Assembly: GCA_017255395.1 (NCBI GenBank)
Contig: JAFKDC010000001.1
Location: forward strand, 372,001 to 436,000
Origin: Enemella evansiae
GTDB lineage: Bacteria; Pseudomonadota; Alphaproteobacteria; Rhodobacterales; Rhodobacteraceae
Direction of reading: 5' to 3'
Length of the DNA stretch: 64,000 bases
Part shown: positions 9,770 to 18,924 of the stretch, one piece after another
Numbering within the stretch: position 1 is the stretch's first letter
Layout of the letters: each line of letters opens with the position of its first letter
Program-made: the position numbers and the translations under genes
The notes under the pieces: model-generated
The model's database searches: none
What the model was told of the DNA's origin: nothing
Seen by the model: only the letters and a program-made list of their open reading frames with translations

Positions 9770-10675
9770 TTATTCGAAAATATCCGGCGCCAGCGCGCCG
9801 CGTTTCTGCACCACCTTGCCCGCAAGCGCCGCGCCCCGTTTCGTGGCCTCAAGGACCGATGCGCCCGTCATCCGGGCCGCAAGGAATCCGGCGCCGAAGC
9901 TGTCCCCGGCGGCCGTGGAATCCACGACCTTCGCGACCGGGGCCGGGTCATGGGTCGCCTCGCCCTCTGCCGCGTCCCAGATGTGGCAGCGGTCCGCGCC
10001 ATTCTTGACGACGACGGTGCTGGCGCCTGCCGCGCGGTAGCGGGCGATCGTCTCGGCGGGGGTCGCGTCGCCGAAGCACATCTGTTCCTCGTCGAAAGAG
10101 GGCAGCACGGTGTCGGCCACGCTGGCCCCCTGCAACAACCCGTCGCGCATCGCCTGCGGCCCGGCCCAGAGGCGCGGGCGCAGGTTGGTGTCGAAGGCCA
10201 CATGCGCACCGTTCGCCCGCGCGCGGGTCAGCGCGGCGCAAAAGCGGGCGCGCGCCGCGTCCGACAGGATCGCCAGCGTGATGCCCGAGAACTGGATCAC
10301 CGACGCCTCGGCGAAGGCCGCGTCCAGCGCCGCCTCGTCATCGGCCAGCGTCTTGGCCGCCGATTGCCCGCGCCAGTAGGAAAAGCTGCGCTCTCCGTCC
10401 TGCAACTGGATCATGTAAAGGCCCACGGTGCGGTCCGGGGCGCGGCGCACGGCGCTGGCGTCGACGCCCTGTGCCGCGATGAAATCGACCATGCTGTCGG
10501 ACACGGCATCTGTGCCCACCGCGGTCAGGTAGCCCACGCCGACGTCATCCGGCAGGATGCGGCGCGCGTACCACGCGGTGTTGAAGGTGTCCCCGGCAAA
10601 CCCCATGGAGAAAAGGCCCCCGTCGGCGGGGGCCATCTCGACCATGATCTCTCCGACGCAGAGCAGCCGTGTCAC
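9770..10675 (-). CDS. kdgK: PfkB-family sugar kinase, probably 2-keto-3-deoxygluconate kinase
   Basis: A ribokinase-like ATP kinase of 301 aa with the C-terminal signature DSTAAGDSFGAGF at 252-264 (catalytic base D258). The N-terminal CVGEIMVEMAP is typical of KDG kinases. The start is the GTG at 10675, which overlaps the stop of the upstream FAH gene (GTGA); the longer upstream reading is a shadow. With an IdnD/IdnO pair and an IlvD/Edd dehydratase in the same regulon it would phosphorylate KDG to KDPG. No KDPG aldolase is in the window. Confidence 0.78.
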   Translation of the reverse strand: MTRLLCVGEIMVEMAPADGGLFSMGFAGDTFNTAWYARRILPDDVGVGYLTAVGTDAVSDSMVDFIAAQGVDASAVRRAPDRTVGLYMIQLQDGERSFSYWRGQSAAKTLADDEAALDAAFAEASVIQFSGITLAILSDAARARFCAALTRARANGAHVAFDTNLRPRLWAGPQAMRDGLLQGASVADTVLPSFDEEQMCFGDATPAETIARYRAAGASTVVVKNGADRCHIWDAAEGEATHDPAPVAKVVDSTAAGDSFGAGFLAARMTGASVLEATKRGAALAGKVVQKRGALAPDIFE

Positions 10676-11799
10676 AGAAGCCCCCGCTGCCCGAGGTTGC
10701 GCATCAGCGCGCCCGCGCCGAACTCCCACGGGGGGCATTCGGTGCTGAGGCGGACGGTGTTCTTCAACTGGCCCAGCTTCGCCTCTTCGATGCGGACCAC
10801 GTCGCCCATCTTGTGGGTGAAGCCCTGACCCGGCTTGTCGCGGTCCTGAATGGGCGCGAAGAGCGTGCCGAGGAACAGCATGAAGCCGTCGGGATACTGG
10901 TGGTGCTGGCCGATGGTCTGCTTGACGATATCGGCGGGGCGGCGGCTGATCTTCGTCATCGAGGAATGGCCGTTCAGCGTAAAGCCGTCCTCGCCCTCGA
11001 CCGTCAGGGTCAGTTCGGCGTTCTCCACGTCGTCCATGCCATAGCTGTCATCGAAGAGCCGCAGGAACGGCCCGATGGAGCACGACGCGTTGTTGTCCTT
11101 GGCCTTGCCCAGCAGCAGGGCAGAGCGGCCCTCGACGTCGCGCAGGTTCACGTCGTTGCCCAGCGTCGCGCCGACGATCTTGCCGGTCGACGTCACCGCC
11201 AGCACGATTTCCGGCTCGGGGTTGTTCCACGTCGAGATCGGGTGCAGGCCGATCTGATCGCCCCAGCCGACAGAGGCCATGGGCTGGCACTTGGTGAAGA
11301 CCTCGGCGTCCGGGCCGATGCCGACCTCGAGATAGGCGGACCAGAGGCCCTCGCCCTGAAGGACGCGCTTGACCTCCATCGCCTTCTCGCTGCCCGGCTC
11401 GATGCCGGAAAGACTGTCGCCGATGACTGACTGTACCTTCTTGCGGATCTCGTCGGCGCGGTCGGCGTCGCCCGCCGCCTGTTCCTCGATCACCCGTTCG
11501 ACCATGCTTTCGGCGAAGGTCACGCCGCTGGCCTTCACCGCTTGAAGGTCGCAGGGCGCCAGCAGCTTCAGCTTGCCAGAGGCCACGTCGTCCAGCGACC
11601 CGATCAGTTCACCCGCCGCGCCGCGCACGTAATCCACGAGGTCGTCACGCTCCAGCAGGGCCGAGACCGTCGGCACCTGCCGCGAGGTGATGTCCATCAG
11701 GGCAGACCCGGCGACGCGCACGACGGAGGGGCCAAGCCCCTCGCGCCAGACGCGGCCGATCAGAAGGACGTCGGGATCGGGGTTGGATGTCGGCAGCAT
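10672..11799 (-). CDS. fumarylacetoacetate hydrolase family protein (sugar-acid dehydratase/hydrolase type)
   Basis: An FAH-fold protein of 375 aa, longer than the 280-aa hydrolases. It has an N-terminal extension of about 150 residues, then YLEVGIGPDAEVFTK (156-170), PEPEIVL with the metal-binding E195/E197, and NDVNLRD (215-221). Proteins of this size and type in sugar-acid clusters include 2-keto-3-deoxy-aldonate dehydratases, giving 2-oxoglutarate semialdehyde from pentonates. Hydrolysis of a diketo acid is the other possibility. It overlaps kdgK by 4 bp and sits 9 bp after the FAD dehydrogenase gene. Confidence 0.72.
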   Translation of the reverse strand: MLPTSNPDPDVLLIGRVWREGLGPSVVRVAGSALMDITSRQVPTVSALLERDDLVDYVRGAAGELIGSLDDVASGKLKLLAPCDLQAVKASGVTFAESMVERVIEEQAAGDADRADEIRKKVQSVIGDSLSGIEPGSEKAMEVKRVLQGEGLWSAYLEVGIGPDAEVFTKCQPMASVGWGDQIGLHPISTWNNPEPEIVLAVTSTGKIVGATLGNDVNLRDVEGRSALLLGKAKDNNASCSIGPFLRLFDDSYGMDDVENAELTLTVEGEDGFTLNGHSSMTKISRRPADIVKQTIGQHHQYPDGFMLFLGTLFAPIQDRDKPGQGFTHKMGDVVRIEEAKLGQLKNTVRLSTECPPWEFGAGALMRNLGQRGLL

Positions 11800-11808
11800 G
11801 GCGTCTCC

Positions 11809-13185
11809 TCAGTGGTTGTCCGGCAGCATCTTGCCGGGATTCAGGATATTCTTGGGGTCAAACCCCTGCTTGATCGCGCGCATATAGGCCAGCGCGGGGC
11901 CGTGTTCGGCGTCCATGTAGCCCTGCTTGCCGATGCCGATCCCGTGCTCTCCGCTGACGGTGCCGCCAAGGCGAAGCGCGGTTTCGGCCAGCTTGCCGGT
12001 GAACAGCTTGGCGCGGGCCATCTCGTCGGCATTGCCGGGGTCGACTGACAGGCCGGCGTGGAAGTTGCCGTCGCCGACATGGCCGACGATGGTGCAGGTC
12101 AGATCCATGGCGACGGCGTCGCGTTGGGCCTGTACCACTGCCTCTGCCAGTTGCGAGATCGGAACGCAAACATCCGTCGGCCAGATGTGCTTGCCCGTCC
12201 CCAGCGCGGCGGAGGCGTAATGCGCCTTGTGCCGCATCGCCCAAAGCGCGTTGCGGTCCTCTGTCGTGGTGGCGGTCTTCATCGCCTCGGCGCCGAAGTC
12301 CCCGGCGATGGCGGCAAAGGTCTCCATCTGCTCGGCCACGCTGGCGGGCGAGCCGTGGAATTCTAGGAAGAGGTGCGGCTTTTCGGGCAGGCCCGCGTCG
12401 GCGTAGCGGTTGAAGCCGCGCACCATCATCTCGTCCAGAAGCTCGATCCGCGCCATGGGCAGGCCGGACTGGATCGTCAGGATCACGCAGTTGACCGCAT
12501 CCTCGACAGAGTCGAAGCGGCAGGTGGCCGCTGACACCGCCTCTGGGATGCCGTGCAGCTTCACCGTCAGTTCGGTGATGATGCCCAGCGTGCCCTCGGA
12601 GCCGATCAGCAGGTGGTTGAGGTCGTAACCGGTTGAGGATTTGCGCGCCTTCGTGCCGGTGCGGATCACCGTGCCGTCGGCCATCACCGCCTCCATGGCG
12701 AGGATGTTGTCGCGCATGGTGCCGTATCTGACCGCCGTGGTGCCCGAGGCCCGTGTCGCCGCCATTCCGCCCATGGAGGCATCGGCGCCCGGATCGACGC
12801 TGAAGAACAGGCCCGTGGCGCGCAGTTCTTCGTTCAGGGCGATGCGCGTCAGGCCCGGTTGCACGACGGCGTTCATGTCCTCGGCGTTGACCGCCAGCAC
12901 GCGGTTCATGCGGTTCATGTCGAGGCTGATGCCGCCACGCACGGCAAGGTGCTGGCCCTCCAGCGACGACGCCGCGCCGTAGGCGGTCACCGGGCAGTTT
13001 TCACCGTGGCAGATCTTCAGGATCTCCGAGACCTCTGCGGTGGTCTCGGGATAGGCGACGCCATGGGGCGGCGCGTCGGCGTAATAGGTCTCGTTCTGGC
13101 CATGCAGGGCAAGGTCCGCGTCCGAGGTGGACAGGCGGTCGCCAAGCAGGTCGGTCAGGCGGGAAAGGGCAGTGTCGATGGTCAT
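11809..13185 (-). CDS. FAD-binding D-lactate/glycolate-type dehydrogenase
   Basis: A GlcD/DLD-type flavoprotein of 458 aa with a PCMH FAD domain (about 40-220; GYDLNHLLIGSEGTLG near 185-200) and a C-terminal oxidase domain carrying GHVGDGNFH and GTVSGEHGIG. Such enzymes oxidise D-2-hydroxy acids and pass electrons to cytochrome c or quinone. In this operon it could oxidise the lactate or glycolate released by a non-phosphorylated sugar-acid pathway. It overlaps the LysE gene stop by 4 bp. Confidence 0.82.
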   Translation of the reverse strand: MTIDTALSRLTDLLGDRLSTSDADLALHGQNETYYADAPPHGVAYPETTAEVSEILKICHGENCPVTAYGAASSLEGQHLAVRGGISLDMNRMNRVLAVNAEDMNAVVQPGLTRIALNEELRATGLFFSVDPGADASMGGMAATRASGTTAVRYGTMRDNILAMEAVMADGTVIRTGTKARKSSTGYDLNHLLIGSEGTLGIITELTVKLHGIPEAVSAATCRFDSVEDAVNCVILTIQSGLPMARIELLDEMMVRGFNRYADAGLPEKPHLFLEFHGSPASVAEQMETFAAIAGDFGAEAMKTATTTEDRNALWAMRHKAHYASAALGTGKHIWPTDVCVPISQLAEAVVQAQRDAVAMDLTCTIVGHVGDGNFHAGLSVDPGNADEMARAKLFTGKLAETALRLGGTVSGEHGIGIGKQGYMDAEHGPALAYMRAIKQGFDPKNILNPGKMLPDNH

Positions 13186-13781
13186 GACTGGGTCAGTCCG
13201 GCGTAGAGGGCGAGAGCAACGACCGCCAGCATGGAGGCGGCCATCAGGTAGTTGATCCGGCGGTGTGCCGCTTCGGACAGGTTCAGGCGGTGCAGGGTCG
13301 CGCCCGCGTAGAGCCAGCCGAGGTGGATCGGAATCCAGATCGCGGCGACGATCACCAGCTTTGCGATGTTCTCGAAGACAAGATTGTCCCCCGCAAAGGG
13401 GAAGCCTGCGAAGAAGGTGGTGTTGACGGCATAGGCCTTGGGGTTGATCGCCTGCAACATCAGGCCAGAGCCGATGCCGGGCGCGGTCTTGGCCTCGATG
13501 AAGGCCAGCTTCGACCCGGCAAAGGCGATCTTGGCGGAAAGGTACAGCAGGTAGCCGACAGAGGCGACCATCAGCACCGTGCGCACCGTGGGTACGGCCA
13601 GCACCACGGCGGCCACGCCCGAGATCACGCCGAGCGCGACGATATTGGTGCCGATGAAAAGGCCCACAAGATAGCGGAACCCGGCCCGGAAGCCGAAGCC
13701 CGAGCCGACGCCCGCAGCCGAAAGGACTCCGGGACCGGGCGTGACGATCAGAAAGAAGACGGCTGCGGCGAAGGTCAGCAT
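13182..13781 (-). CDS. LysE/RhtB family exporter
   Basis: A 199-aa integral membrane protein with about six hydrophobic segments and the family start TPGPGVL at 14-20. LysE/RhtB members export amino acids or related small metabolites by proton exchange. It overlaps both neighbours (idnD and the FAD dehydrogenase), so it is embedded in the catabolic operon and may relieve build-up of an intermediate. Its substrate is not visible. Confidence 0.82.
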   Translation of the reverse strand: MLTFAAAVFFLIVTPGPGVLSAAGVGSGFGFRAGFRYLVGLFIGTNIVALGVISGVAAVVLAVPTVRTVLMVASVGYLLYLSAKIAFAGSKLAFIEAKTAPGIGSGLMLQAINPKAYAVNTTFFAGFPFAGDNLVFENIAKLVIVAAIWIPIHLGWLYAGATLHRLNLSEAAHRRINYLMAASMLAVVALALYAGLTQS

Positions 13782-14812
13782 CAGGCGATTTCCAACTGCA
13801 CCTTCATGGCGCGGCTGCGGTCGCCGGCTGTGTCGAAGGCCTTTTGGAAGTCGTCGAAGGCGAAGCTGTGCGTAAGCAGCGGTTTGACGTCGATCAGCCC
13901 CTTCTGCATCAGCGCGACGGCGGCGCGGAATTCCTCGTGGAACCGGAAGGAGCCCATCAGCGACAGTTCCTTGGCGGTGACCTGCATCATCGGGATGCTC
14001 ATGTCACCGGACATGCCAAGCTGCACTGCCAGCCCCTGCGGGCGCAGCGCCGCGATACCGCCCCGCAGCGCCGGTTCGGCGCCCGAGCATTCGAACAGCA
14101 CATCGACGCTGCCCTTGCCCTGCTGGTACGGGGCCAGTGCCTCGGGGTCGCTGAGGGTGTTCAGCGTCATGTCCGCCCCGGCCCCGCGGGCGAAACCCAG
14201 CACGCCGTCGGCGATGTCGGTGACGATGATCTCTTCGGCCCCGGCGCGGCGGGCACAAAGCACCGCCAGCACGCCGATGGGACCGGACCCGGTGACCAGC
14301 ACACGCTTGCCGATGAGGCTACCGGCGCGGCGCACCGCGTGCAGCGTGACCGACAGCGGTTCGGCCATGGCCGCCTCTGCCGCCGTGAGGCCCTCGGCCT
14401 TCACGCATTGCGCGGCATCGGCCACGATCACCTCGCGGAAGGCGCCCTGAATATGCGGGAAGGGCATGGCAGAGCCGTAGAACCGCATGTTCAGGCAGTG
14501 GTTGGGCAGGCCGCGCAGGCACTGCTCGCAGGCGCCGCAGGGCCGCGACGGAGAGACGGCAACCAGATCGCCCGGCGCCAGCCCCTCGACCCCTTCGCCG
14601 ACGCTGTCGACATGGCCCGAGACCTCGTGCCCGAGGATCATCGGCTCTTTCAGGCGCACGGTGCCGAATCCGCCATGCTGGTAGTAATGCAGGTCGGACC
14701 CGCAAATTCCGCCCCGCGCGAGCCGCACGCGGACCTCGCCGGGACCCGGCCCTCCGGCGTCACAGGTCGACAGGCGCAGGTCGCGCGCTGCATGAGCGTA
14801 AAGCGCTTTCAT
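13781..14812 (-). CDS. idnD: L-idonate 5-dehydrogenase-like zinc alcohol dehydrogenase
   Basis: A medium-chain zinc dehydrogenase of 343 aa. The catalytic zinc site is C37 (GICGSD) and H62/E63 (GHE); the structural zinc cysteines are C92, C95, C98 and C106, and a nucleotide fold follows with VTGSGPIG. It probably oxidises L-idonate to 5-keto-D-gluconate. The ATG at 14812 is chosen for the family start MKALYAH; the open frame above it runs antisense through idnO. It is the first gene of a six-gene operon and is divergent from idnO across an operator at 14849. Sorbitol/xylitol-type dehydrogenases are the alternative. Confidence 0.75.
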   Translation of the reverse strand: MKALYAHAARDLRLSTCDAGGPGPGEVRVRLARGGICGSDLHYYQHGGFGTVRLKEPMILGHEVSGHVDSVGEGVEGLAPGDLVAVSPSRPCGACEQCLRGLPNHCLNMRFYGSAMPFPHIQGAFREVIVADAAQCVKAEGLTAAEAAMAEPLSVTLHAVRRAGSLIGKRVLVTGSGPIGVLAVLCARRAGAEEIIVTDIADGVLGFARGAGADMTLNTLSDPEALAPYQQGKGSVDVLFECSGAEPALRGGIAALRPQGLAVQLGMSGDMSIPMMQVTAKELSLMGSFRFHEEFRAAVALMQKGLIDVKPLLTHSFAFDDFQKAFDTAGDRSRAMKVQLEIA

Positions 14813-14848
14813 GGGTGTCCTCCAGGTGGCGCCTTGCATGTGCGCCGG

Positions 14849-14862
14849 AATGGTATACCATT
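14849..14862. promoter_or_regulatory. TGGTATACCA operator, site 2 (divergent)
   Basis: AATGGTATACCATT is a perfect 14-bp palindrome 36 bp upstream of idnD and 68 bp upstream of idnO. It is placed to control both directions: the idnD-to-denD operon and the idnO-dehydrogenase-PhyH operon. Confidence 0.75.
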
Positions 14863-14930
14863 TTGCGCAATCAAGTCTGCTCGGGCGGGAAATGTCAACC
14901 TTTGCCACGGGCGACACGACCGGAGGACAC

Positions 14931-15692
14931 ATGCAACTTTTCGATCTCAGCGGGCGCCGTGCGCTCGTGACCGGCTCTTCCATGGGCATCGGGTTCGCGC
15001 TGGCGCGCGGTCTGGCGCAGGCGGGGGCGTCCATCGTGCTGAACGCGCGGAATGCCGAGCGTCTGGCCGAGGCCGCCGAGATGCTGCGCGCCGAGGGCGC
15101 GACGGTCGAGGAACTGGTCTTCGACGCCACCGATGCCGAGGGCGTGCGCGCCGCCATCGACGGCTTCGAGGCGGAAAAGGGCGCCATCGACATCCTGGTG
15201 AACAACGCCGGGATGCAGCACCGTACCCCGCTGGAGGATTTCCCGGTTGAGGCCTTCGACCGGCTGATGCGGACCAATGTGAACTCTGCCTTCTACGTGG
15301 GCCAGGCCGTTGCACGCCATATGATCACGCGCGGCGCGGGGCGGATCATCAACATCGCCTCGGTGCAGACCGCGCTCGCGCGGCCCGGGATCGCGCCCTA
15401 CGTGGCCTCCAAGGGGGCCATCGGCAACCTGACCAAGGGCATGGCCACCGACTGGGCCAAGCACGGGCTGAACTGCAACGCCATCGCGCCGGGCTATTTC
15501 GATACGCCGCTGAACGCGGCGCTGGTCGCGGATGCAGACTTCAGCGCATGGCTGGAAAAGCGCACGCCCGCCGGGCGCTGGGGCAAGGTCGAGGAACTGG
15601 TGGGCGCCTGCGTCTTCCTCTCGGCGCCCGCGTCCAGCTTCGTCAACGGCCACACCCTTTTCGTGGACGGCGGCATCACCGCATCCCTGTGA
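14931..15692 (+). CDS. idnO: gluconate 5-dehydrogenase-like SDR
   Basis: A classical SDR of 253 aa closely patterned on IdnO, which reduces 5-keto-D-gluconate to D-gluconate. It has TGSSMGIG at 14-21, NNAG at 91-94 and the triad S144, Y157, K161. The conserved APGYF and KRTPAGRWG segments are as in IdnO. The start is the ATG at 14931 behind CGGAGGA; longer reading starts would lie across the operator. With IdnD it forms the L-idonate to gluconate conversion. Confidence 0.8.
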   Translation: MQLFDLSGRRALVTGSSMGIGFALARGLAQAGASIVLNARNAERLAEAAEMLRAEGATVEELVFDATDAEGVRAAIDGFEAEKGAIDILVNNAGMQHRTPLEDFPVEAFDRLMRTNVNSAFYVGQAVARHMITRGAGRIINIASVQTALARPGIAPYVASKGAIGNLTKGMATDWAKHGLNCNAIAPGYFDTPLNAALVADADFSAWLEKRTPAGRWGKVEELVGACVFLSAPASSFVNGHTLFVDGGITASL

Positions 15693-15792
15693 CGGACGGG
15701 GGCGGACGCTGTCTGCGCTGGCGCGCAGAAGCGCCCCGCCCACCGTCCCGCAGGCACGCCAGACAAACCGTGATTTGGGAGGAGAACGGACT

Positions 15793-16731
15793 ATGACAGG
15801 CAAACCCGTAGTGGGCTTCATCGGCGTCGGGCTGATGGGCCACGGCATGGCCAAGAATATCCTGCAGGGCGGCTACCCGCTCGTCATCAAGGGCAACCGC
15901 AACCGCGAGCCGGTCGAGAGCCTCAAGAGCATGGGCGCCGAAGAGGTCCGGACCCCGCGCGAGATGGCGGAGCGTTGCGACATCATCCACCTGTGCCTGT
16001 CGAACTCGCCGCTGGTCGAAGAGGTGCTCGCGGGCCCGGACGGCATCCTTGCCGGTGCGCGCGAAGGGCTGGTGGTGATCGACACCACGACCGCCGATCC
16101 GAACTCGACCCTCGCCATGGCGAAGCTGCTGGCGGACAAGGGCTGCCACATGGTCGACGCGCCGCTGGGCCGGACGCCGAAGGAGGCGGAAGAGGGCCAG
16201 CTGGATGCCATGGTCGGCGCGGACGCCGCGGTGCTGGAGCGCGTGCGCCCGGTCATCGCCTGCTGGTCCGGCTCGATCACCCACATGGGCGCGGTCGGCA
16301 TGGGCCACAAGATGAAGCTGATGATGAACTTCCTCTCCATGAGCTACGCGGCGCTCTACTCCGAGGCGGTGGTGATGGGCGCGAAGGTCGGCATCAGCCC
16401 GGCGCAGCTGCGCGAGGTGATCGCCCCCAGCCGTATGGGTTGTGGCTTCTTCGACACCTTCATGAACTATGTGGTGGACCGCAACCGCGACGCCCACAAG
16501 TTCGCCATCGCCAATGCGGCGAAGGACCTGCGCTACGTCAATGCCATGGCGACCGATGCGGGGATGATGACCCTGATGGCGGGCGCCGCGCGGCAGTACT
16601 TTGCCCATGCCGAGGCGATCGGCGCCGGGCAGGACTACGTGCCGATGCTGTCCAACATCGTCGGCGCGCTGAACGGGATCGATATGGAAGAAATCACCGC
16701 CGGGGGTCCGGACACAGGTTCGAAAGGATAG
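15793..16731 (+). CDS. beta-hydroxyacid dehydrogenase, GRTP subtype
   Basis: A 3-hydroxyisobutyrate dehydrogenase superfamily enzyme, 312 aa, with GVGLMG at 11-16 and the catalytic lysine K175 in GHKMKLMMN. The usual substrate-loop SGG is replaced by GRTP (126-129, in DAPLGRTP), the same change as in the gene at 24601. Sulfolactaldehyde reductase YihU also has GRT here, from memory. It is 100 bp after idnO and 3 bp before a PhyH dioxygenase, and the group is probably cotranscribed from the site at 14849. The substrate is unknown; an anionic aldehyde or acid is plausible. Confidence 0.8.
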   Translation: MTGKPVVGFIGVGLMGHGMAKNILQGGYPLVIKGNRNREPVESLKSMGAEEVRTPREMAERCDIIHLCLSNSPLVEEVLAGPDGILAGAREGLVVIDTTTADPNSTLAMAKLLADKGCHMVDAPLGRTPKEAEEGQLDAMVGADAAVLERVRPVIACWSGSITHMGAVGMGHKMKLMMNFLSMSYAALYSEAVVMGAKVGISPAQLREVIAPSRMGCGFFDTFMNYVVDRNRDAHKFAIANAAKDLRYVNAMATDAGMMTLMAGAARQYFAHAEAIGAGQDYVPMLSNIVGALNGIDMEEITAGGPDTGSKG

Positions 16732-16734
16732 ACC

Positions 16735-17625
16735 ATGCTGACGCAGGACCAGAAGGACTTCTACGCGGAAAACGGCTATCTCAAGGTCGAGGGCGCGGTG
16801 ACCGGCGCATTGCTCTCGCGCCTTCAGGAGGTGACGAACCGGCTGATTGACGCCTCGCGTGAAGTGACGGACAGCAACGATGTCTACGATCTCGACACCG
16901 GTCATACGGCAGAGGCGCCACGCCTGACCCGGATCAAGCTGCCGCACAAGCAGGACCCGGTGTTCTGGGAAACCCTGACGCAGTCGGGCGTGACCGAGGT
17001 GCTGACCGATCTCCTGGGGCCGGATACCTACATCAACACCTCGAAACTGAACACCAAGGCGCCGGGCGGCGGGGCTGCGGTGGAATGGCATCAGGACTGG
17101 GCCTTCTACCCGCATACCAACGACGACCTGCTGGCCTTCGGCCTGATGCTGGAGGATGTGGACGAGGCCAACGGTCCGCTGAAGGTGATCCCCGGAACCC
17201 ACAAGGGTCCGGTGCTGTCGCACCACGCGGGCGGGGTGTTCTGCGGCGCGGTCGACCCGGAGGATCCGCTGTTCGAGCAGGACAAGGCGGTGACCCTGAC
17301 CGGCAAGGCGGGTGACATGACGATCCACCACGTCCGGCTGCTGCATGGCTCTGCGCCGAACCGGTCCGACCGGGCGCGCAAGATCCTGTTCTACGAACTG
17401 GCCCGCGCCGACGCCTGGCCGATCCTCGGCGCCTCGAGCTATATCCATGCCCTGGGGCAGCGCGGCTTCTGGGCCGACCTGCAGGACCGTGTCGTGACCG
17501 GCGCCCCCTGCCTGACGCCACGGCTGGCAAACGTGCCGGTCACGATGCCGCTGCCGCCCGCCAGGGACAACACCTCGATCTTCAAGACCCAGGCCTCGGG
17601 TGGGGCCCGAAGCGCCTTTGCCTGA
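16735..17625 (+). CDS. phytanoyl-CoA dioxygenase family (Fe(II)/2-oxoglutarate) protein
   Basis: A PhyH-type double-stranded beta-helix protein of 296 aa. The iron ligands can be seen: H119 and D121 in EWHQDW, and a distal histidine at H204 (LLHGSAPN). R210 or R213 is the likely 2-oxoglutarate anchor. It would hydroxylate or oxidatively cleave a small molecule using O2 and 2-oxoglutarate. It is 3 bp after the GRTP dehydrogenase and is the last gene of the operon. A second, unrelated-looking PhyH gene lies in the MLE operon at 28318. The substrate cannot be named. Confidence 0.78.
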   Translation: MLTQDQKDFYAENGYLKVEGAVTGALLSRLQEVTNRLIDASREVTDSNDVYDLDTGHTAEAPRLTRIKLPHKQDPVFWETLTQSGVTEVLTDLLGPDTYINTSKLNTKAPGGGAAVEWHQDWAFYPHTNDDLLAFGLMLEDVDEANGPLKVIPGTHKGPVLSHHAGGVFCGAVDPEDPLFEQDKAVTLTGKAGDMTIHHVRLLHGSAPNRSDRARKILFYELARADAWPILGASSYIHALGQRGFWADLQDRVVTGAPCLTPRLANVPVTMPLPPARDNTSIFKTQASGGARSAFA

Positions 17626-17777
17626 ACCGGATGCCGGGAGGCGCGGTTGGCCGGGGTGAGGATCTGGACAGGGAAGAAGACAGAGGCGCGCGCTCGGGGC
17701 CACTGCCCTGCGAACAGATGCAAGCATGGCCGGGGGCGCGCCTTTTCGACGGTGCCACGTCGGGCGCGCGTGGCTTC

Positions 17778-17853
17778 AAGGTATTTGGGCCAAGAAGAAA
17801 CCCAGGTCTGCGCGAAAGAGCCGGCTTGGGTTTCTTCTTGGAGACAAATACCT
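17778..17853. terminator. long hairpin built from two opposed dispersed repeats
   Basis: The left arm 17778-17804 (with GGTATTTGGGCCAAGAAGAA) and right arm 17827-17853 (TTTCTTCTTGGAGACAAATA) pair over about 25 bp. They lie between the convergent PhyH and RraA-like genes. A second small hairpin, GCGCCGG-n6-CCGGCGC, follows at 17858-17877. They probably act as a bidirectional terminator. Confidence 0.65.
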
Positions 17854-17888
17854 GAGAGCGCCGGCGGTCACCGGCGCCCGGGTTCTGT

Positions 17889-18581
17889 TCAGGCCTTCAC
17901 GGCGCGGCCTTCGGCCAGCATCTTCTGGATGTCCACCGGGGTGCAGAAGCCTTCGTTGCGGACCTTGGCCTCGAGCCCGTCTTCCAGCGCCTTCACCTCT
18001 GCCACGCGGGCGATGACCGCGTCGATGCGGGCATGGGGGATGACCACGACGCCGTTGCGGTCGGCGACGATCAGGTCTCCGCTGCTGACGCTGACGCCGC
18101 CGACCACGGCGGTGCCGCCGACGGTGCCCGGGCCGCTGCCATAGGGCGAGTTCGGGTTCAGCCCGGTGCACCATGCCGGAAGGCCGACCTCGACGATGCC
18201 CTCGTAGTCGCGCATCGGGCCGTCGGTGACGAAGCCGGCCACGCCACGGTTTTTTAGCATGCCCATGACCTGATCGCCGGAGGCGGAGCAGCCCTGATGG
18301 CCCGCGACCGAGCCAACCACGATGTCGCCCGCCTGTGCGACCTCGATGGCGGCGAGGGTGGCGAGGATATCGGCGGCGCCGTTGTCCGCGACCAGCGCCG
18401 GGCCCACGGCGACACAGTCGATATCGGGGCCGATGGGGGCGATCTGGGTCGCCAGCGAGCCCAGGCCGTTCATCGCGTCGCAGACAAATCCGGTGGGGAT
18501 GCCCTTCAGGGCGTCGACCTGGGCCTGGGTCGGGCGCGGGAAGCCCTCGATCAGGGTGAGGACGGGCGGTTCTTCGATCAT
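17889..18581 (-). CDS. RraA-like/HMG aldolase family protein
   Basis: A 230-aa member of the RraA/4-hydroxy-4-methyl-2-oxoglutarate aldolase family. GDIVVGSVAGHQGCSASG is followed by the conserved VTDGPMRD, whose Arg-Asp pair binds pyruvate enolate and metal in the aldolases. It probably acts as a class II pyruvate aldolase or oxaloacetate decarboxylase rather than as an RNase E inhibitor, given the catabolic setting. The ATG at 18581 follows AAAGGA; the longer reading is not supported. It is the last gene after azlD, 13 bp downstream. Confidence 0.75.
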   Translation of the reverse strand: MIEEPPVLTLIEGFPRPTQAQVDALKGIPTGFVCDAMNGLGSLATQIAPIGPDIDCVAVGPALVADNGAADILATLAAIEVAQAGDIVVGSVAGHQGCSASGDQVMGMLKNRGVAGFVTDGPMRDYEGIVEVGLPAWCTGLNPNSPYGSGPGTVGGTAVVGGVSVSSGDLIVADRNGVVVIPHARIDAVIARVAEVKALEDGLEAKVRNEGFCTPVDIQKMLAEGRAVKA

Positions 18582-18594
18582 TGCTGTGGTCCTT

Positions 18595-18924
18595 TCAGAA
18601 AGAGCCTGTGAGAAATTGCAATCCGTAGAGTGCCGCCATCCCCGCGAGGATCGTGGCGATGACATTGCCGCGCAGGCCCACGGCAAAGGCGATCAGTGCG
18701 GCCAGCAGGCGGGGCAGGTCGGTTGTGCCCCCCGTCGCCTCGGGCCAAAGCACCAGCGGTGCGACCAGCGCCGGGAAGACCGCGACGCCCACGTATTTCA
18801 GGTGCAGGAGCGCCCAGTCCGGCAATTGCCTGCCCCCCAGCAGCCCCAGAAAGGAGAAGCGGATCAGGAAGGTGCCGATCCCCAGCCCGGCGGTCAGCAG
18901 CCAGAAGGCGGTGTCCGAGATCAT
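18595..18924 (-). CDS. azlD: AzlD-type small subunit of a branched-chain amino acid exporter
   Basis: A 109-aa membrane protein with about four hydrophobic segments and the typical WLLTAGLGIGTFLIRFSFL start region. It partners AzlC in branched-chain amino acid or related efflux. It overlaps azlC by 4 bp (ATGA). Confidence 0.85.
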   Translation of the reverse strand: MISDTAFWLLTAGLGIGTFLIRFSFLGLLGGRQLPDWALLHLKYVGVAVFPALVAPLVLWPEATGGTTDLPRLLAALIAFAVGLRGNVIATILAGMAALYGLQFLTGSF